Positions 1 through 8,338 of a stretch of 64,000 nucleotides of DNA are shown here, piece after piece (position 1 is the stretch's first letter; every line of letters begins with the position of its first letter). This DNA is from Roseibacillus sp. (GTDB lineage Bacteria; Verrucomicrobiota; Verrucomicrobiia; Verrucomicrobiales; Akkermansiaceae). The position numbers and the translations under genes are program-made. Under the pieces are notes generated by a model. That model did not search any database. It was given only the letters and a program-made list of their open reading frames with translations, and was not told where the DNA came from. Location of the stretch: NCBI GenBank assembly GCA_028821775.1, contig JAPKFB010000003.1, positions 62,001 through 126,000 of the forward strand, read 5' to 3'.

Positions 1-941
1 TACTTCACGGTAGTTCCATTTTTCTGGAGGATTTCGGCCACCTTTTTCCCGTTCATCTCCGTCTTCATGAGCTCCTCGTTCTCCACATCAATGATGAGCA
101 CCGGAACGGTGATCTGCTCGGCCGCCTCGATGTTGTTGTGGCCGATGCGCTTGGCGTAATTGTAGCGCATGTGGGCGTAGGACGACATCTTCCCACCCGG
201 CTTTCCGGTTTGGTAGGGGACCGGTTCGGTTTTCCCTCTCGCTTGACGGGTGAGGAGTGCGAAGTCGGCACGGATGGCCTTCTCGGACCTCCCGCCGCCC
301 ATGCCTGGGACTTGCATCGCAACGCACTTCACGCGGGGATCATGAGCAGCCGTCCAGGTCACCAGACCGCCGCCGTAACTCGTGCCCAAGAGGCCAATGC
401 GCGCCGGGTCGACATTCTTCTCGCCGGAGACAAAGGCGATCGCGCTGCGGATGTCTGCACATTGATCCGAAAAGTCCATCTGCCAGCGAATGGCTCGCGC
501 CTTCACGGTGACCTCTCCGTGAGCATTGGGTTCGGGCATGGGTTCGAGCATGAGGAGCTTGCTCTCGCTCTCTCCCCAGCCGCGGTAGTCGAAGGCCAGA
601 AAGAGATAGCCGCGCTCGACAAAGTGCGGGGCCAGTCTGGCAGGGAGCCGTTTCTTCGTTCCGCCCGTGCCGTTGACAAAGACCACCGCAGGAAGGCGTT
701 CTTCAGGTTTGAGATTCTTGGGAAGATAGAGGTCGGCCGACATGCGGGTGCCATCACTCCAGATCGTCACCTGACGGCGCTCGACCGAATTGGGAAGGGG
801 AGGGTAATTGCGCGCCTTCTCCTCAGAGGCCGGGCGTCCCTGCGGTTTTGGTGCTGGCGTATCCTGCGCTTGAATGATGGCGCAGAGCGCAAGAGCGATC
901 GCTGCCGCGAAGGCGAAGAGAAGTGGTTTCGAGCCTGCCAT
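1..941 (-). CDS. Secreted alpha/beta hydrolase (esterase-like), 3' end cut by window edge
   Basis: This frame is absent from the ORF track because it runs off the left edge; I translated it from ATG at 941. It gives 313 codons with an N-terminal signal peptide (about residues 5-26, ending near IIQAQ). The nucleophile elbow GTSYGG (Ser188) lies in an alpha/beta hydrolase fold, with an upstream VFVNGTGG strand-loop and FDYRGWGES. An acidic residue in VLIIDVENE (about 285) is a candidate triad member; the catalytic His would lie beyond the edge. The family contains secreted esterases and dienelactone-hydrolase-like enzymes; the substrate is unknown. The start lies 1 bp after the stop of the upstream solenoid gene, so the two are probably co-transcribed. 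Confidence 0.85.
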   Translation of the reverse strand, partial: MAGSKPLLFAFAAAIALALCAIIQAQDTPAPKPQGRPASEEKARNYPPLPNSVERRQVTIWSDGTRMSADLYLPKNLKPEERLPAVVFVNGTGGTKKRLPARLAPHFVERGYLFLAFDYRGWGESESKLLMLEPMPEPNAHGEVTVKARAIRWQMDFSDQCADIRSAIAFVSGEKNVDPARIGLLGTSYGGGLVTWTAAHDPRVKCVAMQVPGMGGGRSEKAIRADFALLTRQARGKTEPVPYQTGKPGGKMSSYAHMRYNYAKRIGHNNIEAAEQITVPVLIIDVENEELMKTEMNGKKVAEILQKNGTTVK

Positions 942-942
942 C

Positions 943-2259
943 TTATCGTTCTTTCGGATGTCGTCTCGTCACTCGATTCTGGGCCTCCTGGGTGAGTCCG
1001 CTGCTCGCGAGCCATTGCTGAGCGTCTTCGCGGCGGTGGCGGTAATATATTTGTCCGGTGCGGATGAGGGCCTCCTGGCGAGCATTCGGGTCGCTCACCG
1101 ACTCAGCCCAGGCAATCGCCATGGTGGGGTTTTCGTAGGCCATCCGGCTGGCGTAGCCGCTGATGGCGGAGTCGCGTCTGGGAGAAGGCGTCATCGCATT
1201 AATGTAGTTGCCGGCTTCCTCCGGATTTCGCCCGGCCCAAGAGGAAAAAGCGGAGTCCATTCCGCGGGCCTGACCTGAGCTGGAGGGCAGCGATTCCAGC
1301 CACGCCACGGCGGCGGCCGGGTCGCGTCGCGCCCAGCGCCCACCGACCTGATCGATCACGCGATTGCCTTCCGGTTGACCGCTGAGTTGGCTTGCCCATT
1401 GCGCGGCCGCTTCCGGATCCGCACCGACGAAGTCCTGGGCAATGTTCCCCATCGTTGCATTTCGCATCTCTCCTTCGGGCAGGGTGGCGGCCCACGCGGC
1501 GGCGGCTTCCGGCCCTTCCGACTGCAGGATCTTTCCGGTCACGATCCCCATCAAGTGTCCGGCCTCTCGGTCGCCCGCGGCGACAAGCCCGAGCACGAAT
1601 TCAGTCGCGGACCGCGGATTGGAATCGGCCAGGCCCTGAACCATGCCATTCATGAGATAAGACCGGTTCGCAAAGCCCTCGCTCTGGTCTCCGAGCGAAT
1701 CGAACCAGGCCTTGGCCGCTTGGGGATCCGCACTGGCCCAGCCCGCGAGGGTTGCCCCCATGTCCGGTTTCTTCGTGTCGGCACCATGCATGATCGCGTC
1801 CACGCCCCCGATCTTTCCCCACGCGTAGTGGAAGTCGCGAAAGGCAGGGTCATTGTGATCGAGGTCGGAGATCTCTTCACGCATGGTCCGGGCGTTTTCA
1901 ATCGTGATGCCAGCCAGGAGCTTCAGAAAGGCGGCCCGACGCTTGATCGGATCGAGGGTGCTTCGAAATTCCTGGCCCAGCATCTTGATTTGAGCAGTGC
2001 TCAGGGGCTTGCCGCTCCCCACTTCGGTGGTGCCGAGTCTACCCGTCTGGTCAGGGGCACTCCCGGATTCTCCTCCGGAGCGCCCTTCTGAGGCGCGGCT
2101 TTCAGCCCCTCTCGCGTTGCTGCCACGATGGGAGTTTGACTGGGCCCCCGGGTCATTCTGCGTGAGGGGGACAGCAGTGGGCTTGAGTCCCCATCCGAGA
2201 GCGAAGGTTGCGAGGGGGAGAACAAGCCAGCCTGCAGAGATGAGATGTTTCTTTTCCAT
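943..2259 (-). CDS. Exported alpha-solenoid repeat protein (paralogue of 6804-8240)
   Basis: This is a 438-residue protein of unknown function. Residues 8-28 form a hydrophobic signal or anchor. A Ser/Gly/Arg-rich linker follows (about 35-75). The remainder is about eight tandem units of 31-36 residues with the pattern WAxxDPxAAxxWxxSLP, for example RWARRDPAAAVAWLESLP and DFVGADPEAAAQWASQL. Such helical-pair repeats normally form a superhelical scaffold for protein binding. I cannot assign a named Pfam family. The same architecture recurs 4.5 kb away at 6804-8240. The gene is followed after 1 bp by the esterase, which suggests an operon and possibly a chaperone or docking role for an exported enzyme; that role is inference. 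Confidence 0.85.
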   Translation of the reverse strand: MEKKHLISAGWLVLPLATFALGWGLKPTAVPLTQNDPGAQSNSHRGSNARGAESRASEGRSGGESGSAPDQTGRLGTTEVGSGKPLSTAQIKMLGQEFRSTLDPIKRRAAFLKLLAGITIENARTMREEISDLDHNDPAFRDFHYAWGKIGGVDAIMHGADTKKPDMGATLAGWASADPQAAKAWFDSLGDQSEGFANRSYLMNGMVQGLADSNPRSATEFVLGLVAAGDREAGHLMGIVTGKILQSEGPEAAAAWAATLPEGEMRNATMGNIAQDFVGADPEAAAQWASQLSGQPEGNRVIDQVGGRWARRDPAAAVAWLESLPSSSGQARGMDSAFSSWAGRNPEEAGNYINAMTPSPRRDSAISGYASRMAYENPTMAIAWAESVSDPNARQEALIRTGQIYYRHRREDAQQWLASSGLTQEAQNRVTRRHPKER

Positions 2260-2353
2260 GATTCCAGCCTCTGGACCAAGTGGCGCAATAGCGCCGCCGA
2301 GACTCGGGAGAGTCTACGGTTCAAGCCGAATGACAATTTCAACAACAACTCTG

Positions 2354-4942
2354 CTACTCGTCCCCGGCGCCCATTTGGGAGATTTCATCCTCCCCCGGCA
2401 GTCCGAAGCTGTAGAGAACCCCGGTGGGCCGCTTGGGAAAGTAGGCTTCCTCGGGGCTGTTGCGGAAGTGAGTGTTTCCCGTGCCGATGTAAACCCGTCC
2501 CCGGGACACCGAGGGACCCGCCAATACGGGGCCGAGATAGAGTTCCCGCAGCGATTTACCCGTCTTGGCATCCAGCGCCACGAGCTTGTTGCTTGAGAAA
2601 GTGGTGAAAAAGAGAATGCCGTTGGCGACTGCGATACCGGACGCCACCGGATCTCCGGTGTTGCGGAAGAGGGGATCTTCCTTGGTCCCGCCGATCCAGG
2701 GAATTTTCGGTCGTTCGTGCCGCCAGTGTTCGATTCTGCTGTCGGCACTGATCGAGGTGACCCGTCCGCCGGTTGGAGGAGAGAGTCGCTTGGGGCTGTG
2801 CGAGCCCTTGTGAATGACATCGAGGCCGTTGGTGAAGACGGAAAGCCCGTCGCTCGCACAGCCGGTTTGCAGTCCGCCAATCGTGCTTGGGAGGGCGAGG
2901 GTGCGAGGATCGATCCTCGGACGGTCCATCGGGGGGCCGGTGTAAATCGGAGTGTGGGCCACCATCGATCCGTCATCGATGCGCATGAGATAGAAGCCGC
3001 CGTTCTTGCAACCAGCACCCACTACGCGGGTGGGCTTCCCGTCGTGATCGATGGTAAGGATCTTGGGAGTGTCCCCAACTGCCTGATCCTTGTATCCTGT
3101 CTTTGGATCATAGCCCGGCATGCTGTGATTCCACACGTCGTGCTTCTTGATCTGGGTGACCCATTTTTCCTGTCCGGTCCGGGCATCGAGGGCGATCACG
3201 GCCGACGAGTGCACGGTGTAGATGCGAGGGTCGTCCGTGGTGGGCCTGCGCGGGGCATTGTGAACATCCGTGCCGAAGAACAAGGTATGCGTGACGGGAT
3301 CATAGGAGGGTGTGCTCCAGACCGAGCTTGTTGAGGGACCGTAGTGAAAGGTGTGGGTGCCCCGTGAGGTCGTCATCGTGAACGGCGGGTCAAACTTGAT
3401 TGGTTTCGGCCCCACGTCGTACTTCCAGGCGATGCGTCCGTTCTTCGGGTTCACCGCCATGACAAAGCCCCGCCCGTTGCAACACTTGTAATTCGGATCG
3501 CGAGGTTGGGCATGTTCCAGGGCCCCGCCGGCAAAGATCACCTTCGTGTCGATTTTGATGGGGGAGGCCATCATGATGTTGGCCTGATGCGCACCGGGAA
3601 ATTCCTTGGCGCGGCTGTTGATTTTCCAGCGGTTCTGTCCGGTCATGCGATCGAGGGCGTAGGCCACCCCTTTGACATCCGAAAAGAACACGGACGTGTC
3701 GGTCACAAGGGCCGAGCTGTAGACGCCACCGCGTGGAATGAGTCCGCGGCTTTCTTTCTCGCGATTGGACTGGCGCTGATCCTCGTCCCCGAGTTCGTAG
3801 ATCCAGGCTACTTCGCCATTGGGCCGCAGTTTATAGAACTTGGGCAGGGTGGCGGTTCCGAAGTAGACGTGCCCGTTCACGACTGAAGGGGTCGCGTTCA
3901 CCATGCCGAGTTTGCGCTCGCTTTCTTTGCGGGGGAAGCGCCACTTGAGGGTGAGTTCACGCGCGTTGTCAGCATCAAGGGTGCGTTCATCGGCGTTGAA
4001 TCGCCAGCCATTGCAGTCGCAATTGTAGGTGGGCCAATCGCCCTTGGTTGCAACCTCCCTGGACACCTTGTGAGTCACCAGGGAGGCGAAGGGATCGAAG
4101 GACTCGCGCATCGCCCACGCCATCGCGCGCAGCAGAATGAGGCGATAGTAGGGGTCGTTGAAGGTGAAATAATTGTGGCCTGGGATGGAGCCGAAGACGC
4201 GGCCCCTGCCGACTTCCTTGGTCCAGAAGAGTGGCCAGTCATTGCCGTCAAGTTGATCGCTCTTGGGCGGCCCCAAGGACGCCCGCTCGGGGCCTGCTTG
4301 GGAGGTTGCCAAGACCGTGAGTTTTGCGCTTGGACCTTGCAGTCCCCAGTAGTGCTCGTCGACCAGGGCGAGCTTGGAGGGGAAGCGATCAAAAATGCCA
4401 TGGTGGTGCTTCTCCTTCACCTTGCAAGGCACCGGCAGGACGCCCCAATTCGTCTGGTCTCTCTTCCACGCCAATCCAAATCGCCTGGCCACTTCGCTGC
4501 CCTCTGCGCCCTGGATGAAGGCGGAGTGGATTGCGATCATACCGCCACCGCGCGCAAGGTAGGCGTCCATGAGGGCAAATTGCGCCGCCGTCATCGGTTT
4601 CATCTGCAGATAGAAGACCACGAGGTCCGCCTTCTCCCACTGCGCCTTGGAGGGAAACTGATGAGCAGGGGAGACCTTCACGCGGGGCACCTGCTGCAGG
4701 AGCCCGGAGAAGAGATCGCGCACCTTGACGTGCTCGTGTGCTCCGGGGGCGTGATTCTTGTCGAAGTCCCAGACCCAGATGATCTTGAGATCCCGCGAGG
4801 GCACGTCCTGATCGATTTCGCCGATCATGCGTTTCACCTCGGCGGGATCGCGTTCGAGAGGGCGCTGCCACGGGTGTTGCGCAGCGAGCGGCCCCGCCAG
4901 GAGCAGAACCAGAACCAGAAATTTAAGGGGAGATGAGTGCAT
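2354..4942 (-). CDS. ThuA domain - PQQ-like beta-propeller fusion protein
   Basis: I start this at ATG 4942 rather than the track's 4990, because the signal peptide (KFLVLVLLLAGPLAAQ) begins there and a GGAGGA ribosome-binding sequence lies about 8 bp upstream. The 862-residue product has two parts. Residues about 25-270 are ThuA-like (trehalose-utilisation, glutamine-amidotransferase-like fold), with the strand YLARGGGMIAIHSAF. From about residue 310 onward is a quinoprotein-type eight-bladed propeller with repeated blades such as LVALDAKTGK. Periplasmic location is expected. ThuA domains are often attached to sugar-oxidising or heme proteins in PVC bacteria. Substrate and cofactor occupancy are unknown. 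Confidence 0.85.
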   Translation of the reverse strand: MHSSPLKFLVLVLLLAGPLAAQHPWQRPLERDPAEVKRMIGEIDQDVPSRDLKIIWVWDFDKNHAPGAHEHVKVRDLFSGLLQQVPRVKVSPAHQFPSKAQWEKADLVVFYLQMKPMTAAQFALMDAYLARGGGMIAIHSAFIQGAEGSEVARRFGLAWKRDQTNWGVLPVPCKVKEKHHHGIFDRFPSKLALVDEHYWGLQGPSAKLTVLATSQAGPERASLGPPKSDQLDGNDWPLFWTKEVGRGRVFGSIPGHNYFTFNDPYYRLILLRAMAWAMRESFDPFASLVTHKVSREVATKGDWPTYNCDCNGWRFNADERTLDADNARELTLKWRFPRKESERKLGMVNATPSVVNGHVYFGTATLPKFYKLRPNGEVAWIYELGDEDQRQSNREKESRGLIPRGGVYSSALVTDTSVFFSDVKGVAYALDRMTGQNRWKINSRAKEFPGAHQANIMMASPIKIDTKVIFAGGALEHAQPRDPNYKCCNGRGFVMAVNPKNGRIAWKYDVGPKPIKFDPPFTMTTSRGTHTFHYGPSTSSVWSTPSYDPVTHTLFFGTDVHNAPRRPTTDDPRIYTVHSSAVIALDARTGQEKWVTQIKKHDVWNHSMPGYDPKTGYKDQAVGDTPKILTIDHDGKPTRVVGAGCKNGGFYLMRIDDGSMVAHTPIYTGPPMDRPRIDPRTLALPSTIGGLQTGCASDGLSVFTNGLDVIHKGSHSPKRLSPPTGGRVTSISADSRIEHWRHERPKIPWIGGTKEDPLFRNTGDPVASGIAVANGILFFTTFSSNKLVALDAKTGKSLRELYLGPVLAGPSVSRGRVYIGTGNTHFRNSPEEAYFPKRPTGVLYSFGLPGEDEISQMGAGDE

Positions 4943-5017
4943 CTGGAGTGTCCTCCTCCCGGCATTGGGGAGGGTGGATCGTTCCCTCAAAAGTGAGGAG
5001 GGTGGCGAAAGGGGGCT

Positions 5018-5830
5018 CTACCCGTATTTCTTGTGCGCTTCCTTCGAATCGATTAAGCGGGCGCGGATCAATCCATCGTCCAGCTTCTCGCCAAAGGGAT
5101 CGACGTAGATCCGGCTCGTCCGCTTCCCGCTCTTCGGATTCAGACCAAAGACATGAATGTTGAAGATGAAGGCAGGTTCGTCCTCGGCCTTGAACCAGTG
5201 GACGTTGTCTTTCTCATCCGAAATGCTGGAGGCCTGACCAGGACCGAATTTCCCATCAATGGTGGGCTTGATGATCATGTGTTCCTTCTCGTCTTCGATG
5301 CGATCATAGTGTCGCCCGTGGAAGTTTCCCTTCAGCACCATGAAGGCGGTGGCCATATTGTTGTGTCCGTGCGGAACGACGGAGCGGCCTTTTTTGAGGG
5401 CGAAAATCTGCTGACCAAAGACCAGCTTGTCTGGCACTCCTGCGACCTTTGGAAACTTGGGGCGGAGACTGCGCGCGCCACTGTCGACCAACTTGGTGGT
5501 CTTTTCGATGTGTTCAAAATCGATCAACTTGAGCAGTTCAGGGAGATCGATGTGGTTCTGAAGCAGGTCTTCGATCCGAGTTTGCCAGGCGACTTGCTTG
5601 ATCTTTTGCTCCTTCGCTTGGAGGCCGACTTCGTTGACCTGATTGAGCCACTTGGCGACGGTGTTCTTGGCGTCCGCGGCCAGTAGGTTTCCACTGCAGA
5701 GGTGTTGGAGCAGGGAGACCGAAAGTAGGGTCTGCACCGTGCGTTGCGCAAAGTCGCGCCGAGAAGTGAAGGGGCTGGAGGGATCGACTCCCTCGGTGAC
5801 ATCCGATTCGCAATCAGAGCGTTGCATCAT
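5018..5830 (-). CDS. Tat-exported cupin-domain protein
   Basis: The track begins at a GTG (5851); ATG 5830 is preferred because AGAGGA lies about 8 bp upstream. The product has 270 residues. A twin-arginine signal, SRRDFAQ, is followed by a hydrophobic stretch ending before NLLAADAK. A helical segment (about 60-120) precedes a single cupin barrel whose first motif is PHGHNNMATAFMVLKGNFHG and whose second motif includes HWFKAEDEPAFIFNIHVFG. His residues in both motifs suggest a metal site. Tat export fits a protein that folds with its metal in the cytoplasm. The enzymatic reaction is not recognisable. It lies between the ThuA-PQQ gene and a cytochrome c lipoprotein. Confidence 0.8.
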   Translation of the reverse strand: MMQRSDCESDVTEGVDPSSPFTSRRDFAQRTVQTLLSVSLLQHLCSGNLLAADAKNTVAKWLNQVNEVGLQAKEQKIKQVAWQTRIEDLLQNHIDLPELLKLIDFEHIEKTTKLVDSGARSLRPKFPKVAGVPDKLVFGQQIFALKKGRSVVPHGHNNMATAFMVLKGNFHGRHYDRIEDEKEHMIIKPTIDGKFGPGQASSISDEKDNVHWFKAEDEPAFIFNIHVFGLNPKSGKRTSRIYVDPFGEKLDDGLIRARLIDSKEAHKKYG

Positions 5831-5887
5831 GGGAGGATCCTCTTCTTTCACTTGGGGTTGGTCAACGTCATTCCCCCGTCCCGCGGC

Positions 5888-6280
5888 CTACGGTTTGGCC
5901 CCCGCTGCGATCCACTTGTGCAGCAGTTCAATTTTGTCTTTCGTCAGGAGTTCTCCTTCCGGGGGCATGTGCTCATCATGGATCATTTCGAGAAGAAGGC
6001 TCTCCTCGGGATGGCCTGGCACGATGGCGGGGCCACTCTCTCCGCCAGAGATGATGGCCTCGAGGGTGCGGAGGTCCAGATCGGATTCTTCCGCTTCGAT
6101 GCCATGGCACTCGATGCAGGAGTGCGTCATGATGCCCTTGATGTCCTTTGCGAAGCCGAGTTTTGGACCCCGCTCAGGATCCTTTTGGGCACAGCCCAAG
6201 AGGAGGAATCCGAGGCCACAGAGAGGGAGGCGCGACTGCACGGCATGAGAGAAGAAAGGACGCGCACGCTTAGCGAGCAT
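5888..6280 (-). CDS. Small c-type cytochrome lipoprotein (PSCyt1-like)
   Basis: The start was moved from 6379 to ATG 6280, which places a lipoprotein signal at the N-terminus with lipobox FLLLGC (Cys30). The 130-residue product has one heme attachment site, CIECH (55-59), a conserved segment with GGESGPAIVPGHPEESLLLEMI, a candidate Met ligand in HMPP, and a C-terminal KWIAAGAKP. This is the planctomycete-type cytochrome c domain found fused to DUF1549/DUF1553 elsewhere in this window, but here it stands alone on a lipid anchor. It could pass electrons from the neighbouring quinoprotein or cupin; that link is inference from position only. Confidence 0.85.
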   Translation of the reverse strand: MLAKRARPFFSHAVQSRLPLCGLGFLLLGCAQKDPERGPKLGFAKDIKGIMTHSCIECHGIEAEESDLDLRTLEAIISGGESGPAIVPGHPEESLLLEMIHDEHMPPEGELLTKDKIELLHKWIAAGAKP

Positions 6281-6734
6281 TATTCCCAACCCCGAGGCGG
6301 AGAGACCGTCGGGTGAAGCTCGATTCGTTTCCTTTTCCTCGTAACATTTTGGGCCTACTGGCGATGGCTCGACATCCACTGCACGTCATTATCCACGATG
6401 TCCACCATTGGAAGGCGTTCCCGATGGTGGCCCAGTTCTCACGATCGAAATGATCCCTGCGGATCCAAACACTCTGAAGCTCCTCGTTCCTGCGATACAA
6501 GACCGTGAGATCTCGCTCGGTGCGATCGACCACTTCAAGACAAGCGGTGGGGATGACAATGGATTTGTGGACAGGGCACCTCACCCAAATGGAAATCGCC
6601 TTGATCCGAATCTCCATGATGCGGAGAGCTCTTGTTCGACATCGCGAGATCATGAGGCAAAGGCAGATCCAGAGCATGATGAGGAGGGCAGGATGGCCGT
6701 CGCGCATCATCACCACCAAGCTGGGGAAGAACAT
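6270..6734 (-). CDS. Small membrane protein, probably frameshifted near its C-terminus
   Basis: The frame encodes 154 residues from ATG 6734 (a TTG lies one codon upstream). A hydrophobic segment (about 14-33, ALLIMLWICLCLMI) is followed by a soluble part with alternating strands such as EIRIKAISIWVRCPVHKSIV, reminiscent of bacterial PH-like membrane proteins; the family is not firmly recognised. After NAF the current frame becomes atypical. A different frame would read PMVDIVDNDVQWMSSHRQ and stop at 6355, leaving room for the next gene's leader. I therefore suspect a one-base change near 6413. As it stands the ORF overlaps the cytochrome lipoprotein by 11 bp. Confidence 0.45.
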   Translation of the reverse strand: MFFPSLVVMMRDGHPALLIMLWICLCLMISRCRTRALRIMEIRIKAISIWVRCPVHKSIVIPTACLEVVDRTERDLTVLYRRNEELQSVWIRRDHFDRENWATIGNAFQWWTSWIMTCSGCRAIASRPKMLRGKGNESSFTRRSLRLGVGNNAR

Positions 6735-6803
6735 CAATTCGCTCAGGATGCTCCATTCGCGCTGATGTCAGAACCTCTTGGTCCAGACGTGCGTCATTTC
6801 GCG

Positions 6804-8240
6804 CTACGGGGCATCGGTCTCTGGTGGGGCAGGGCTGGGCGTCGGGGGATCATGGAAGGGGTCGATGCCGAAGATTTCGCCGAGGGACCGGCGGGCGTCA
6901 GGGGAAACATTGGCGGTATCGAAGGCGGCCCGCGCGGCGGTGGGATTGACCACCTGCCAGCGTTCCAGGGTGTGCCGCATCAACCCGACGCGGTGTCCCT
7001 CAGCGCTGATGCTGGTGGCCCACGCGAAGGCAGACTCCGGGTTCGTGTTCGCCATGTTATGAACTAGTCGTTCGGTTGCTTCGGTGCGGGGCCCTCCTTG
7101 GGGCAGGGTCCCGATCCATTCGCCTGCCGCCATATTGTCGAGACGGAGCCATTGTTCGGTTGCGGCGGCGACGGCACCACGCCGAATCTCGCCGTCCTCC
7201 GGTAGTCCCAGCGCCCAGGTCGCGGCTTCGTGAGGACTGGCAGAGGCCCAGACCGAAGCGACTTCCTCTGCCATGTGCCGGTATTCACGATCACGACGTT
7301 GTGCTCTCGTAAGGTCCGTTGCGATCTCCTCATAGAGCGAGGCCGCGTGGGCGGGAGCGCGCTCCGCGATTTCCCTCAGGATCGCCTTGGTCGCTTGCTG
7401 CTGATCCCCTGGAGGCAAGGTGTGCGCCCAATCCAGGGCCTCGAGCACATCCCGGTTGGCCCACCTGCGGGCTGTGACCTCGAGGACTTCGCGGCGCTCG
7501 TAGGGACTGTCGATGCTCGAGGCGAACGTGGCCGCTTCCGCCGGCTCGCTCTGAGCCCAGTATGAGACCACTCCGCTGATGGCCTGTCGTCGTCGAATCG
7601 CGTCGACTTGCGCCATGCTCCAGTCCAAGGCCGCCATGCGATCACTCTCCGCCCAGAGGTGGGTCATGCGCTGCAGGAGATGGAGACTGTGTTCGGAGTT
7701 GGGAAGTTGAGCTGCGTAACCCGCTGCTGCGGCAGGCTCGGTCCGGGCCCACTGGTGGAGAATGTGCTCCATCGCGGAGAATTTTTCGCGGCCGCTGAGA
7801 CTTTCGGTCCAGAGCAAAGCCGCTTCGGGGTCGACCTGTCCCCAGTGAGAGGCGAAGCGCTCGATCGCGTTCCGTCGTGTCATGCCCGAAGGCAGGTCGT
7901 TGATCAATTTGGAGCTTGCGGCAAAGTTGATGGGTTGGTCGCGATTGAGCTTTTCAAAGATTTGTTGCACCGAGTGTGGGAAGCGGTCTTCTTCCCGTCG
8001 CTGCGAGCGGTCGCGCGACTTGTTCTGTTGGCCGCGGTTGCTTCTGGAGTCTGTCGCGGTGCCGGGTGCCCCCGGGGTTTCGGAGCGGGAGTTTGAGCCG
8101 CTCTTGCGTGCACCTTCCCGGGCTTCGCGCATGCCGGTGTCCTGCGCATGTTCATCAGGAGAAAAGGCAACCTGATCGACAGCAATGCCCACCGCAAAGG
8201 AGGCCGTCGCGACGAGGAGGAGGGTGGATTTCTGATTCAT
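6804..8240 (-). CDS. Exported alpha-solenoid repeat protein (paralogue of 943-2259)
   Basis: This 478-residue protein starts with a hydrophobic signal or anchor (about 5-25). A charged, low-complexity linker rich in Ser, Arg, Gly and Gln follows (about 35-85). About ten tandem helical units of 32-35 residues come next, with recurring cores such as QWARTEPAAAAGYAAQLP, RWANRDVLEALDWAHTLP and NMANTNPESAFAWATSI. The C-terminus is Pro-rich (DPFHDPPTPSPAPP). Architecture and repeat consensus match the protein at 943-2259, so these are paralogues with different repeat numbers. No catalytic motif is visible. A periplasmic or surface scaffold is the simplest reading; the true partner is unknown. Confidence 0.85.
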   Translation of the reverse strand: MNQKSTLLLVATASFAVGIAVDQVAFSPDEHAQDTGMREAREGARKSGSNSRSETPGAPGTATDSRSNRGQQNKSRDRSQRREEDRFPHSVQQIFEKLNRDQPINFAASSKLINDLPSGMTRRNAIERFASHWGQVDPEAALLWTESLSGREKFSAMEHILHQWARTEPAAAAGYAAQLPNSEHSLHLLQRMTHLWAESDRMAALDWSMAQVDAIRRRQAISGVVSYWAQSEPAEAATFASSIDSPYERREVLEVTARRWANRDVLEALDWAHTLPPGDQQQATKAILREIAERAPAHAASLYEEIATDLTRAQRRDREYRHMAEEVASVWASASPHEAATWALGLPEDGEIRRGAVAAATEQWLRLDNMAAGEWIGTLPQGGPRTEATERLVHNMANTNPESAFAWATSISAEGHRVGLMRHTLERWQVVNPTAARAAFDTANVSPDARRSLGEIFGIDPFHDPPTPSPAPPETDAP

Positions 8241-8338
8241 CTTCGTTCTAATGGAACGCTCCTAACACGGATGATCGTTCATGAACATGAATTAGAAGCA
8301 CTCCAAGGGGGCGAACCCAATCCTGCTAGGGGGTACTT

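Noticed and set aside
138-995. 285-aa ORF on the plus strand
   Set aside because: It lies opposite the partial alpha/beta hydrolase, which has a signal peptide and a GTSYGG nucleophile.
6408-7067. 219-aa plus-strand ORF
   Set aside because: It spans two minus-strand coding stretches and has low-complexity His/Glu/Gly composition typical of shadows.
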